A DNA stretch of 64,000 bases from Pseudomonas sp. MWU13-2100. Its GTDB lineage: Bacteria > Pseudomonadota > Gammaproteobacteria > Pseudomonadales > Pseudomonadaceae. The notes under the pieces are model-generated. The model ran no database searches, had not been told where the DNA came from, and was given only the letters and a program-made list of their open reading frames with translations. The stretch is from assembly GCF_023242365.1 (NCBI RefSeq), contig NZ_JALLIX010000022.1, forward strand, positions 1 through 64,000, in the 5' to 3' direction. Shown here one piece after another: positions 26,034 to 35,049 of this stretch. A program made the position numbers and the translations under genes. The stretch's first letter is position 1. Each line of letters starts with the position of its first letter.

Positions 26034-26492
26034 ATGTTCGCTCACTGGTCCCTGGCTGCACTCCATCTTCTGGCGTTCGGTATCGCCCTGGCGGCGGTCT
26101 TCGGTCGCGGCGGGGCCTTGCGTCGCCTCAGCGGCACCAGCCCGGCGGAGCTGCGGCAGGTGTTTGTCTGGGACAACCTCTGGGGCATCAGCGCCGGGAT
26201 CCTGCTGATCACCGGTGGCCTGCGGGCTTTCGGCGGTTTCGAGAAGGGCACGGATTACTACCTGCACCAGCCGCTGTTCCACCTCAAGTTGACCTTGTTC
26301 GTGATTATCCTGCTGCTGGAGCTGGCACCGATGATCAGCCTGATCAAATGGCGTATTGCGCAGAAGAAGGGCTCGGCCATCGAGATCGGCCGCGCCCGGC
26401 TATTCGCCCGGATCAGCCATATCGAAGCGCTGTTGATCATGCTGATCGTAATTGCCGCCAGCGGCATGGCCCGGGGATTCCTGGCCGGGTAG
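26034..26492 (+). CDS. DUF2214 family membrane protein
   Basis: ATG 26034 follows AAGGAG at 26019-26024 and is preferred over an earlier in-frame codon. The 152-residue protein has about four membrane helices (SLAALHLLAFGIALAAVFGRGGALRR, LWGISAGILLITGGLRAFGGFEKG, LFVIILLLELAPMISLIKWR and EALLIMLIVIAASGMARGF). The DNLWGISAGI and FHLKLTLFV blocks are characteristic of DUF2214. Function is unknown; it may bind a cofactor in the membrane. Confidence 0.85.
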   Translation: MFAHWSLAALHLLAFGIALAAVFGRGGALRRLSGTSPAELRQVFVWDNLWGISAGILLITGGLRAFGGFEKGTDYYLHQPLFHLKLTLFVIILLLELAPMISLIKWRIAQKKGSAIEIGRARLFARISHIEALLIMLIVIAASGMARGFLAG

Positions 26493-26504
26493 GGGCCTGT
26501 GCTC

Positions 26505-26550
26505 CCGCGGTGATGGGGCGGCCGCCCTTGCCGGCGAGCCGGCTCCCACA
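26505..26550. repeat. Degenerate REP element (half)
   Basis: GCCCTTGCCGGCGAGCCGGC followed by TCCCACA is a recognisable right arm of the GGAGCCGGC-type REP. The left arm is only weakly kept, so this copy is degenerate. Confidence 0.5.
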
Positions 26551-26559
26551 GGGGCCACG

Positions 26560-27105
26560 TCAGGGCTGCAGGTGCAGGCTCGCCCGGATGCCGTTGACCA
26601 CCGGCTCGACGCTCTTGTAACCGTCCGCCGAACCGGCATAGAGCAAGGAATAGGCCTTGCCGTCGCGGGCCGCGGCCACCAGGGTCTGGGTCATCACATG
26701 GCCGCCGTTCTGGGTGATGGTGCAGGTGGTTTCCACCGCCGCCATCCCCCCCAGCGTGCTGTCGTGAATGCGGTTGCAGACACTCATGAAACCGCGCTCG
26801 ACAAAGTTCTTCTGCACCGCCTTGCGCATTTCCAGCAACACCCCCGGGAGGTTGACTGCATGGTCGGGATTGAGCCCCGACTCGGTCAACTCCATGACCA
26901 TCAGCGGGTCGCCATTGGCATCGTTCTTCACCGCGCGCTGGCGCAGGCCGCTGATCACTTCGCCCGCGGCATTCTGGGCCGGGGGCAGGGTCTGCACCTC
27001 CCAGTCTCCGGGCCAGGTGATGATCAGGTCGTCAGCTGGGGCCGACGAGCTGCCCAGGAGCAGAAGAAGGGCGGTAAAGCAGGCACGACATTGCACGGAG
27101 GTCAT
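26560..27105 (-). CDS. Putative periplasmic protein with signal peptide
   Basis: ATG 27105 is preferred because MTSVQCRACFTALLLLLGSSSAPADD is a Sec signal, whereas the longer frame adds a polar lead. The 181-residue product has GDWEVQTLPPAQNAAGEVISGLRQRAVKNDANGDPLMVMELTESG and a pair of cysteines (VCNRIHDSTLGGMAAVETTCTI) likely to be disulphide-linked. I do not recognise a named family. It is a single gene convergent with a REP-flanked neighbour. Confidence 0.65.
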   Translation of the reverse strand: MTSVQCRACFTALLLLLGSSSAPADDLIITWPGDWEVQTLPPAQNAAGEVISGLRQRAVKNDANGDPLMVMELTESGLNPDHAVNLPGVLLEMRKAVQKNFVERGFMSVCNRIHDSTLGGMAAVETTCTITQNGGHVMTQTLVAAARDGKAYSLLYAGSADGYKSVEPVVNGIRASLHLQP

Positions 27106-27334
27106 GGCAAGGCACTGGTCGAGAGGCTGGGGGTTCTTGTTACAGTGTATCAATACTCCGCAGGCGATGGCGGATAAAACTGCCGGCGCAATCGACCGTT
27201 ACTCAGCTAACCCTTTGCTTCTCAAGCTTAATCCCGGACAATCGCGCCCCTCTTATTGGCCGGGGCGCTGCCAGTAACCTGTTTTTATCCGTCCCGGTCG
27301 CGCGGTAATGACCGGCTAACGGAGATTCGACCGG

Positions 27335-28612
27335 ATGAATGACCAGGCCAACAGCGTCGACGAACGCTATGAATCGGCACCCGCTGCACTGAGCAGCTGG
27401 AGCCGCCAAGACACCACCTGGATGCTGGGCCTGTTCGGCACGGCCGTCGGCGCGGGCACCTTGTTTCTGCCGATCAACGCGGGGCTGGGCGGTTTCTGGC
27501 CGTTGCTGGTCCTGGCGGTGCTGGCGTTCCCCATGACCTTCTACGCCCACCGTGGCCTGACCCGTTTCGTGCTCTCCGGGCGCGAGGGCACGGACATCAC
27601 CGAGGTGGTGGAAGAACACTTCGGCATCAAGGCCGGGGCACTGATCACCTTGCTCTACTTCTTCGCGATCTTCCCGATCCTGCTGATCTACAGCGTGGCG
27701 CTGACCAATACCGTCGGCAGTTTCCTCGAACACCAGTTGCACCTGGTGCCGCCGCCCCGGGCGCTGCTGTCGCTGATGCTGATCCTCGGCCTGCTGGTGG
27801 TGGTGCGTTGTGGCGAGCAGGTGATCGTCAAGGCCATGAGCCTGATGGTCTATCCGTTTATCGTCGCCTTGCTGTTCCTGGCGGTGTACCTGGTACCGCA
27901 CTGGAACGGCGGCATCCTCGCCACGGCTGGCAATCTGCCCGAGCCGTCGGCCTTGCTGCATACCTTGTGGCTGGCCATTCCGGTGATGGTCTTTTCCTTC
28001 AACCATTCGCCGATCATCTCGGCCTTCGCGGTTGACCAGAAACGTCGCCATGGTGACCACGCCGAGGAACGCAGTTCGCAGATCCTGTCGCGGGCCCACC
28101 TGCTGATGGTGGTGATGGTGCTGTTCTTCGTCTTCAGTTGCGTGCTGACCCTGTCGCCGGCGCAATTGGCCGAAGCCAAGGCGCAGAACCTGTCGATCCT
28201 GTCGTACCTGGCCAACCACTTCAGCAACCCGACCATCGCCTTCGCGGCGCCGTTGATTGCCTTCGTGGCCATTGCCAAGTCCTTCCTGGGGCACTACATC
28301 GGGGCCAGTGAGGGCCTCAAGGGGCTGATCGCCAAGAGCGGGCGCAAACCAGGTGCCAAGGCCCTGGACCGGATGACGGCGGCGTTCATGCTGGTGGTGT
28401 GCTGGTTGGTGGCAACCTTGAACCCGAGCATTCTCGGCATGATCGAGACCCTCGGCGGGCCGATCATCGCGGCGTTGCTGTTCCTGATGCCGATGTACGC
28501 GATTCGCCGGGTGCCGGCGATGCGGCAGTACTCGGGGCAGATGTCCAACGTGTTCGTCACGCTGGTGGGGTTGGTGGCGATTTCGGCGTTGATCTATTCG
28601 TTGTCGACGTGA
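27335..28612 (+). CDS. HAAAP/SdaC-family amino acid permease (serine/threonine-type)
   Basis: The 425-residue inner-membrane protein has eleven hydrophobic segments and the family start TTWMLGLFGTAVGAGTLFLPINAGLGGFWPLLVLAVLAFPMTFYAHRGLTRF, the substrate-loop pattern of SdaC/TdcC/TnaB permeases. VFSFNHSPIISAFAVDQK in the middle is also typical of the SdaC branch. It probably imports serine or threonine by proton symport. The preceding minus-strand gene is divergent, so promoters for both lie in 27106-27334. Confidence 0.88.
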   Translation: MNDQANSVDERYESAPAALSSWSRQDTTWMLGLFGTAVGAGTLFLPINAGLGGFWPLLVLAVLAFPMTFYAHRGLTRFVLSGREGTDITEVVEEHFGIKAGALITLLYFFAIFPILLIYSVALTNTVGSFLEHQLHLVPPPRALLSLMLILGLLVVVRCGEQVIVKAMSLMVYPFIVALLFLAVYLVPHWNGGILATAGNLPEPSALLHTLWLAIPVMVFSFNHSPIISAFAVDQKRRHGDHAEERSSQILSRAHLLMVVMVLFFVFSCVLTLSPAQLAEAKAQNLSILSYLANHFSNPTIAFAAPLIAFVAIAKSFLGHYIGASEGLKGLIAKSGRKPGAKALDRMTAAFMLVVCWLVATLNPSILGMIETLGGPIIAALLFLMPMYAIRRVPAMRQYSGQMSNVFVTLVGLVAISALIYSLST

Positions 28613-28620
28613 TCTGAAAC

Positions 28621-28743
28621 GCGGTCTTGCAGAGAGACCGCGTTATCGTTCTTCGCGGGCAAGCACCGCTCCCACAAGGTATGTGTCGTACACGGCACAT
28701 AGGTTCGACGAAACACCGTGGGAGCGGTGCTTGCCCGCGAAAG
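28621..28743. repeat. REPIN-like element with preceding hairpin
   Basis: CTTCGCGGGCAAGCACCGCT followed by CCCACA on the left is mirrored by TGTGGGAGCGGTGCTTGCCC near 28717-28743. Immediately before it, GCGGTCT (28621-28627) pairs with AGACCGC (28635-28641) and is followed by GTTATCGTTCTT, a possible terminator for the permease gene. The sequence from 28636 recurs at 52431 and 63000. Confidence 0.75.
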
Positions 28744-28759
28744 CTATCTGACAGACGCC

Positions 28760-29137
28760 TCAAATCCACACGTCATTACTGGCTGTCCTTTCCCCACCTA
28801 CATCACCGGTATTGACCACCCCCCGCGGTTCGATCAGCAGCATCTTGACCTCTCGCTCGGCAAACGGCTTGTGTTCGACGCCCTTGGGCACCACCAGCAT
28901 TTCGCCCGCCGCCAGATGCACCTGGCGGTCGCGAAAGTCGATGCGCAGCACGCCTTCCAGGATGATGAACGTCTCATCGGTGTCGGCATGGGAGTGCCAG
29001 ACGAAATCGCCTTCGATCTTTACCACCTTGAACTGGTAGTCGTTCATTTCGGCAATGACCCGGGGCTTCCACAGGTCATCGAACAGCGCGAGTTTCTGGG
29101 CGAAATTGATAGGTGAAAGGATTTGCGGGGTATTCAT
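28760..29137 (-). CDS. Cupin-domain protein
   Basis: The 125-residue single-domain cupin has FVWHSHADTDETFIILEGVLRIDFRDRQVHLAAGEMLVVPKGVEHKPFAEREVKMLLIEP, with H-x-H, E and a downstream H as a metal site. It is the last gene in a run PhzF-RidA-AraC-cupin on the minus strand. A small-molecule oxygenase, isomerase or binding role is likely; the substrate is unknown. Confidence 0.85.
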   Translation of the reverse strand: MNTPQILSPINFAQKLALFDDLWKPRVIAEMNDYQFKVVKIEGDFVWHSHADTDETFIILEGVLRIDFRDRQVHLAAGEMLVVPKGVEHKPFAEREVKMLLIEPRGVVNTGDVGGERTASNDVWI

Positions 29138-29184
29138 GGGCTAGGCCTCTTGGTGGATGACTTGGGACCCAGCCTAGCCGTGTT

Positions 29185-30018
29185 TCAGCGTCGGCCGCTT
29201 GTACGATTGTGCAACTGCTGCATGTTCAGCCAGCGTCCCGGCGACTGGCCGAAGGTCTTGCCGAACTGGCGGGTCATATGGCTCTGGTCGGTAAAGCCGG
29301 CGATCAACGCCGCCTCGGCCAGTGATCGGCCCTGAACCAGCAATGACCGGACGAGGTCCAGGCGGCGCATGCTCAGGTAGCGATAAGGGCTGGTGCCGAA
29401 CAGCATTCGGAAGTCCCGTGACAGATTCCAGCGATCACGGCCGCTGTGTTCGGCCAGCTCATCGAGGGTAACCGTGCGATCCAGGGCGCTGTGAATGTAC
29501 TCCCGAGCCCGTTCCGCCGCCTGGTAGTCGAAGCTGCGCGGCTGCCGGGGTGAGCCGCTGAGCGCATTCAGGGTCTGGGCCAGGTCGAACAGCGCGTCTT
29601 CCTCCTCCAGTGGATCAAGGACGTTGTCCATGCCCCGCAGCAGGGCTTCGGTGGCCCGGCGCAGGCGCGGATCGTGGCTGATGCCGCCGGGAACAAAGGG
29701 CAGGGGCTGCCCGCCCAGTGCCGATTGGATCAAGGAGGGTTGTACATAGACCATGCGGTACTTGAAACCGTCCCGCGTCCCGGCCTGGCCATCGTGAACC
29801 TCGTCCGGGTGCAGTACCAGGGTGCCGCCGGGCAGGCTATGCCGCTGGCTACCGCGATACTTGAAACTCTGCACGCCGGACAAGGTGCAACCGATGGCGT
29901 AGGTGTCGTGGCGATGAGGATCGAAGCCGTGGCCGGAAAAGAACGCTTCAATACGCTCCAGCGGGCTGGATTGTGGCGCCCGCCGGACCCAGTCGGTGAT
30001 TGCTGTGTGCTGATCCAT
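29185..30018 (-). CDS. AraC-family regulator with AraC-type sensor domain
   Basis: The 277-residue protein starts with a cupin-type ligand domain (FSGHGFDPHRHDTYAIGCTLSGVQSFKYRGSQRHSLPGGTLVLHPDEVHDG) and ends with two helix-turn-helix motifs (VTLDELAEHSGRDRWNLSRDFRMLFGTSPYRYLSMRRLDLVRSLL and RSLAEAALIAGFTDQSHMTRQFGKTFGQSPGRW). It lies between the RidA/PhzF genes and the cupin gene on the same strand, so it probably regulates this set. The ligand cannot be read. Confidence 0.88.
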   Translation of the reverse strand: MDQHTAITDWVRRAPQSSPLERIEAFFSGHGFDPHRHDTYAIGCTLSGVQSFKYRGSQRHSLPGGTLVLHPDEVHDGQAGTRDGFKYRMVYVQPSLIQSALGGQPLPFVPGGISHDPRLRRATEALLRGMDNVLDPLEEEDALFDLAQTLNALSGSPRQPRSFDYQAAERAREYIHSALDRTVTLDELAEHSGRDRWNLSRDFRMLFGTSPYRYLSMRRLDLVRSLLVQGRSLAEAALIAGFTDQSHMTRQFGKTFGQSPGRWLNMQQLHNRTSGRR

Positions 30019-30075
30019 GTGGCCTGATGCTCCCTTTGCCGTCCGAGGTAAGCGAATGGTAAAGGAAAACGCGGT

Positions 30076-30585
30076 TTAATCCTTCAATCGAACCACACCT
30101 TCTATCTCCACCGCCGCGCCACCTGGCAGGGACAGCACGCCGATGGCCGAGCGCGCATGTTGGCCACGCTCGCCGAAGACCTGGACCAGGACTTCGGAGG
30201 CCGCGTTGATCACCTCGGATTGAGCGCCGAAATCCGAGGGTGCCCGTACATAACCGGTGATGCGAACGATCTGCTCGACACGTTCCAGGTCGCCATCGCA
30301 GGCGGCGGCGACAATCGACAGGAAGTTTGCCGTGCACAGTCGGGCCGCTTCCCGCGCCTGCTCCAGGGAAATATCCTGGCCGACGATCCCGGTATGGCGA
30401 ATCTCATGGTTGAAGCGCGGCACCTGGCCCGATACCCACAGCAGGTTGCCGTCACGCACGCTCAACTTGAAGTGTGTCGGGACCACGAAGCTGTGCGGCG
30501 CCTCGCGGTAAATCGCCCAGAGCAATGCCTGGTACGGTTGTCGGACTTCGGAGAAAGGCAGCCATTGGCGGATTTCAGCGCTCAT
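30076..30585 (-). CDS. RidA-family (YjgF/UK114) protein
   Basis: ATG 30585 gives a 169-residue product (MSAEIRQWLPFSEV...). It has LLWVSGQVPRFNHEIRHTGIVGQDISLEQAREAARLCTANFLSIVAAACDGDLERVEQIVRITGYV and ends with RSAIGVLSLPGGAAVEIEGVVRL. The conserved arginine in RSAIGV and glutamate in VEIEG are those used by RidA proteins to hydrolyse reactive enamines and imines. The N-terminal extension of about 40 residues is longer than in classic RidA. The start overlaps the end of the PhzF gene by 11 bases. Confidence 0.88.
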   Translation of the reverse strand: MSAEIRQWLPFSEVRQPYQALLWAIYREAPHSFVVPTHFKLSVRDGNLLWVSGQVPRFNHEIRHTGIVGQDISLEQAREAARLCTANFLSIVAAACDGDLERVEQIVRITGYVRAPSDFGAQSEVINAASEVLVQVFGERGQHARSAIGVLSLPGGAAVEIEGVVRLKD

Positions 30586-31483
30586 GCTGCTCTCCCGCCG
30601 GTTGCTGTTCGGCGGCAAAGGCGCTGTAGCCACCGACATAACAACCGACCGGCTGCGCACTGCCCGCGTCCAGGTCCAGGCGCACGTAGATATCGGAGGG
30701 TCGACCCATGGCCCGGCCCTGATGCACCAGGATCGGCTGTTCATCGGCCTCGATCATGCCGTACTCCAGCAGGCCGAACGCCAGGGCCGTGGCGGCAATG
30801 CCGGTGGCGGCGTCTTCGGGGTAGCCCGAGGCCTTGGGGAATTGCCGGCTGTCGAACTGCCGGGGGATGTCCGGACGTGGACAGAACAGGTAGAGCCCGG
30901 TGGAGTCGATCTGCTCGCACAAGTCCTTGATGCGCGGTGAGTCGGGATGTGCGGCATCCAGCAGGGCCGGGGTCTTGACCGGGACCAGGGTCTTGACCCG
31001 GCTGGTGGCGACGTTCAGGAACGGCAGGTCGAGTAGGTCGTCCGGCTGCAGGCCGATGGCCTCGATGATCCGGGCCCGGATCTCGGCGTCGTCGACTCGG
31101 CTGACCACGCCTGTCGGTTGGGAGATCTCGATGAATGCGTCGTCACCCGGATTGCCCTGGATATGCGCGGTCACGGTGCCGCTCTGGGTCTGGATGGACA
31201 GTTGCCGGCGGTTGAGCTTGCCCAGTTGTTGCAGCAGCCAGACGGTACCGATGGTGGCGTGGCCGCACATGCTCATTTCATGCAGGGGCACGAAGAAGCG
31301 GAAATGGTAGTCGTGGCTGGCCTGATCCTGCGGGGTGAAGGCAAAGCCACTTTCATGTCCGTAGGCGCGGGCGATGGCGGTCATCTGCCCGGCGCTCAAG
31401 CCGTCAGCATCGACGGCGATGGGGGCGGGGTTGCCGCCACCCTGTTTTGATTTGAAGACTTCTACAACCTGTACATCACTCAT
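30575..31483 (-). CDS. PhzF-family isomerase/epimerase-like protein
   Basis: The 302-residue protein has the two-domain PhzF fold signature. The start VQVVEVFKSKQGGGNPAPIAVDADGLSAGQMTAIARAYGHESGF and the second-half EDAATGIAATALAFGLLEYGMI are typical, together with CGHATIGTVWLLQQLG. The Glu or Asp near residue 45 (GHESGF) is the usual acid/base. It need not make phenazines; homologues act as epimerases on small amino or keto acids. RidA next to it suggests a reactive imine or enamine intermediate. Confidence 0.88.
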   Translation of the reverse strand: MSDVQVVEVFKSKQGGGNPAPIAVDADGLSAGQMTAIARAYGHESGFAFTPQDQASHDYHFRFFVPLHEMSMCGHATIGTVWLLQQLGKLNRRQLSIQTQSGTVTAHIQGNPGDDAFIEISQPTGVVSRVDDAEIRARIIEAIGLQPDDLLDLPFLNVATSRVKTLVPVKTPALLDAAHPDSPRIKDLCEQIDSTGLYLFCPRPDIPRQFDSRQFPKASGYPEDAATGIAATALAFGLLEYGMIEADEQPILVHQGRAMGRPSDIYVRLDLDAGSAQPVGCYVGGYSAFAAEQQPAGEQHER

Positions 31484-31583
31484 ACCTGACCTCGCGACAC
31501 GGTGGATGAGGTCGATTCTGGCAACCGACAGCGACAGGTTCTAGGCGGATCGGGTCGTGCAGGCGAACGTTTGGGCCATGGCC

Positions 31584-32423
31584 TCAGTGCGGCTTGCGTA
31601 GGTCGCTGGGCACCAGGCCCAGGTAGCGCTTGAACAGGCGCGCCAGGTAGGACGGCGAGTCGATGCCCACGGCCAGGCTGACGTCGAGGATCGACAGGGA
31701 ACTGCTGGAGATCAGTCGCGCGGCGGTTTCGACCCGGGTGCGATTGGTGAAGTCCACCAGGGTTTCATCGCAGCAGGCCTTGAACAGGCGGGTGAGGTGG
31801 CGTCGCGACAGGTGGAACTGGTAGCCGATCAGGTCGATATTCAGCTCGTCCTGCAGGTGTTCACGCACGTAGCGCTGGATATCGCGGACCAGCAGGGCGT
31901 TGCGCTGGCTGTCGCTGTGTTGCACCGGCGGTTGCTGGCGGGCGATCAGCCGGGCGCACTCTTCGAACAGCAGGTGGTTGAGCTGCGGGACCTGGCGCCG
32001 GAAGGCTTCGGCCGAGCATCCCGTCGCGAGCTGGTCATGCAGGCGCAGGATGCTGTCCAGGATCTCGCTGCCTTGCCAGACCGCCGCGCGATCAGCCTGT
32101 GCGGCAAAGGCCTGGTAGCCGTCGAGCCGGCCCTGGTGGTGGATGTACTGCGAGTCGACGTAGAGCGCCATATGCTTTTCCCGCCCGGGGGCCGCCTGGG
32201 TCGAGTGGGCGAAATCCGCCGGCACCAGGGAGAAGGCCTGGCGCGAGACGTGGAGTGCGTGGGTGTGGCTTTCGGTCGCCAGGAACAACCCGCCCTGGCG
32301 CGGCAACAGCAGCATATGACAGTCGTGGGCGTGCCAGTCCTGGGCATAGCCGCTGCTTTCGCTGGTCTCGAAGCGGAACACGTCGGGGGACATGCCGCTG
32401 AGCTTGGGCGATAAATGCGCCAT
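31584..32423 (-). CDS. AraC-family regulator
   Basis: The 279-residue protein has a cupin-type N-terminal domain (AQDWHAHDCHMLLLPRQGGLFLATESHTHALHVSRQAFSLVPADFAHSTQAAPGREKHMALYVDSQY) and a C-terminal AraC DNA-binding domain (LQDELNIDLIGYQFHLSRRHLTRLFKACCDETLVDFTNRTRVETAARLI, then SSLSILDVSLAVGIDSPSYLARLFKRYLGLVPSDLRK). It lies between the GltP-type symporter and the PhzF gene on the same strand. Either could be its target; the placement does not decide. Confidence 0.87.
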   Translation of the reverse strand: MAHLSPKLSGMSPDVFRFETSESSGYAQDWHAHDCHMLLLPRQGGLFLATESHTHALHVSRQAFSLVPADFAHSTQAAPGREKHMALYVDSQYIHHQGRLDGYQAFAAQADRAAVWQGSEILDSILRLHDQLATGCSAEAFRRQVPQLNHLLFEECARLIARQQPPVQHSDSQRNALLVRDIQRYVREHLQDELNIDLIGYQFHLSRRHLTRLFKACCDETLVDFTNRTRVETAARLISSSSLSILDVSLAVGIDSPSYLARLFKRYLGLVPSDLRKPH

Positions 32424-32465
32424 GGGGTGACCTCCGGCGTGGTGAATCAGGTATCAGTCTATCTG

Positions 32466-33800
32466 TTAACGCACCGGCACAAGCGTCTGCTCGTCCGGTT
32501 GCGGTTGCGGTTGCGGTTGCGACAGCGATTGCCAGTAACGCTCGCCCGCCGCGTCATCGTAGAGGCCTTCCCAGCGTGCCACGACCACCACCGCCAGGGC
32601 ATTGCCGACGATATTCAGCGCGGTCCTGGCCATATCCATGATGCGGTCGACTCCGGCAATGAACGCCAGGCCTTCGAGGGGAATGCCGACGCTGCCCAAG
32701 GTGGCGAGCAGCACCACGAACGACACTCCCGGCACCCCGGCGATGCCCTTGGAGGTCACCATCAGGGTCAGTACCAGGGTGATCTGCTGGCCGAGGGACA
32801 GGTCGATCCCGTACAACTGGGCAATGAACACCGCCGCGATGCTCTGGTACAGGGTCGAACCGTCGAGGTTGAAGGAGTAGCCGGTCGGCACCACGAAACG
32901 GCTGATCGCCCGTGGCGCGCCGAAGGCTTCCATCTTCTCGATGATCCGTGGCAGCACGGTTTCCGAGCTGGCGGTGGAGAAACCAAGGATCAGCTCGGCC
33001 TTGAGGATGCGCATCAGCCGGAACACCGAGAAGCCGCAGATCCGCGCCACCAGCCCGAACACCACCACGCCGAAAAATGCGATGGCGGCGTACACCAGCG
33101 TCACCAGACGCGCCAGCGGCCACAGCGAGGCGAAGCCGAAGTTGGCCACGGTCACCGAAATCAGCGCGAAGACTCCGAGCGGGGCATAGCGCATGATCAT
33201 GTGGGTGACCTTGAACATGCTTTGCGAGACACCCTCCAGCACCCCGACCAGGGGCAGGCGCAGTTCGTCCTTGAGGCTCGACAGGCCAAGGCCGAACATC
33301 ACCGAGAAGAAGATGATCGGCAGCATGTCGCCTCGTACGAGGGCGGCGAACAGATTCGATGGCACCATGTTCAGCAGGGTGGTGATAAAGGCGTGGTTGG
33401 CCTGTACCTCGTTGGTGGTTTTCTCGTACTGGGAAATATCCGTGGTCCCCAGCAGACTCATGTCGATGCCATGGCCGGGCTGGAACAGGTTCGCCAGGAC
33501 CAGGCCGACGATGATTGCCACGGTGGTGATGATTTCGAAGTACAGCAGGGTCTTGAAACCGATACGCCCGAGTTTCTTGCCGTCGCCGACCCCGGCGATA
33601 CCGACGATCAGCGAGGAAACGACGATCGGGATGACGATCATCTTGATCAGGCGGATGAACAGGTCGCCCGCCGGTTGCAGGAGTGTGCCGATCCACCAGG
33701 CCTTGTCCGCGCTGGAGTGGTTGAGGAGCGCGCCGACGGCGATGCCCAGCAGCAGACCGATGACGATCTGCCAGGCGAGGCTCAGTTTTGCCTTGTTCAT
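32466..33800 (-). CDS. Sodium/proton-dicarboxylate (glutamate) symporter, GltP/DctA family
   Basis: ATG 33800 (MNKAKLSLAWQIVIGLLLGIAVG) is chosen over a longer frame that adds 38 residues with no membrane content. The 444-residue protein has the family signatures: IRLIKMIVIPIVVSSLIVGIAGVGD, LILGFSTASSETVLPRIIEKME, IVPTGYSFNLDGSTLYQ-like PTGYSFNLDGST and the final GVDRIMDMARTALNIVGNALAVVVVARWE. It imports C4-dicarboxylates or glutamate/aspartate. A Gln-Pro repeat near the C-terminus comes from a run of four GGTTGC units at 32497-32520. The Shine-Dalgarno is weak. Confidence 0.88.
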   Translation of the reverse strand: MNKAKLSLAWQIVIGLLLGIAVGALLNHSSADKAWWIGTLLQPAGDLFIRLIKMIVIPIVVSSLIVGIAGVGDGKKLGRIGFKTLLYFEIITTVAIIVGLVLANLFQPGHGIDMSLLGTTDISQYEKTTNEVQANHAFITTLLNMVPSNLFAALVRGDMLPIIFFSVMFGLGLSSLKDELRLPLVGVLEGVSQSMFKVTHMIMRYAPLGVFALISVTVANFGFASLWPLARLVTLVYAAIAFFGVVVFGLVARICGFSVFRLMRILKAELILGFSTASSETVLPRIIEKMEAFGAPRAISRFVVPTGYSFNLDGSTLYQSIAAVFIAQLYGIDLSLGQQITLVLTLMVTSKGIAGVPGVSFVVLLATLGSVGIPLEGLAFIAGVDRIMDMARTALNIVGNALAVVVVARWEGLYDDAAGERYWQSLSQPQPQPQPDEQTLVPVR

Positions 33801-34014
33801 GGTAGGAGGGTTCCCGTTTTTGTTGGAGGTCGATACAGGGGCCGGGGGGCGGGCAATGGCTCGCCGGTGGGGCAGCTCGATGTTGAGCCGCAAATCCCCG
33901 GGCAGGAGCGCCAATCGGGCCGGGCAAGCTCACGATTGGGCCATGTCTGATCCGGGCCCTGAGTCGGTGGCTCTGTTAAACTCGTTGGAATTTGAAACGG
34001 ATTGAGGTGTACCG

Positions 34015-35049
34015 ATGAGCGAACCGATTCGTCTGACCCAGTACAGCCACGGCGCCGGCTGCGGCTGCAAGATTTCGCCCCAGGTGCTGGAAGTCATCCT
34101 GGCCGGCAGTGGCGCGCAGCATCTTGATCCGAAACTCTGGGTCGGCAATGCCTCGCGTGACGATGCCGCCGTGTATGCCATCGATGAAGAGCGGGGAGTG
34201 GTCTCCACCACCGACTTTTTCATGCCGATCGTCGACGATCCCTTCGATTTCGGCCGGATTGCCGCGACCAATGCCATCAGTGATATCTATGCCATGGGCG
34301 GCGATCCGATCATGGCCATCGCCATTCTTGGCTGGCCGGTGAACCTGCTGGCCCCGGAAATCGCCCGCGAAGTGATTCGCGGCGGTCGAGCGGTGTGCGA
34401 TGCGGCGGGCATTCCGTTGGCCGGCGGTCACTCGATCGACACCCCCGAGCCGATTTTCGGCCTGGCGGTGACCGGTCTGGTGGAAAAGCGCCATATGAAG
34501 CGCAACGATACCGCGACGGCCGACTGCAAGCTGTACCTGACCAAACCCCTGGGTATCGGCGTACTGACCACTGCGGAAAAGAAAGGCAAGTTGCGCAGTG
34601 AGGACGTCGGTGTGGCCCGGGACTGGATGTGCACCCTGAACAAACCCGGCAGTCGCTTCGGCAAGCTGGCTGGGGTCACCGCAATGACCGACGTCACCGG
34701 CTTCGGCCTGCTCGGCCATCTGGTGGAAATGGCCGATGGCAGCGGCCTCACTGCACGTATCGTCTATGAGCAGGTACCGCGCCTGCCAATGGTCGAATAC
34801 TACCTGGACCTGGGCTGCGTGCCCGGCGGCACCCTGCGCAATTACGACAGCTACGCCAGCAAGGTCGGGCCTCTGCGTGAATTGCACAAGCGCGTGCTGT
34901 GCGACCCGCAGACCAGCGGTGGGCTGTTGGTGGCGGTGACCGCCGAAGGCGAGGCCGAGTTCCTCGCCGTGGCCGCCGAGCTGGGCCTGACGCTCGAGCC
35001 CATCGGTCAATTGGTGGAGCGACAGAGCCATGCGGTAGAGGTGTATTGA
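34015..35049 (+). CDS. selD: Selenide, water dikinase (selenophosphate synthase)
   Basis: The 344-residue enzyme makes selenophosphate from selenide and ATP. C16, C18 and K19 in SHGAGCGCK match the catalytic region of E. coli SelD (C17, C19, K20). The ATP and metal motifs VVSTTDFFMPIVDDPFDFGRIAATNAISDIYAMGG and GHSIDTPEPIFGLAVTG are complete. It is a cysteine form; no in-frame TGA is seen near the start. Its stop overlaps the mnmH start. Confidence 0.97.
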   Translation: MSEPIRLTQYSHGAGCGCKISPQVLEVILAGSGAQHLDPKLWVGNASRDDAAVYAIDEERGVVSTTDFFMPIVDDPFDFGRIAATNAISDIYAMGGDPIMAIAILGWPVNLLAPEIAREVIRGGRAVCDAAGIPLAGGHSIDTPEPIFGLAVTGLVEKRHMKRNDTATADCKLYLTKPLGIGVLTTAEKKGKLRSEDVGVARDWMCTLNKPGSRFGKLAGVTAMTDVTGFGLLGHLVEMADGSGLTARIVYEQVPRLPMVEYYLDLGCVPGGTLRNYDSYASKVGPLRELHKRVLCDPQTSGGLLVAVTAEGEAEFLAVAAELGLTLEPIGQLVERQSHAVEVY

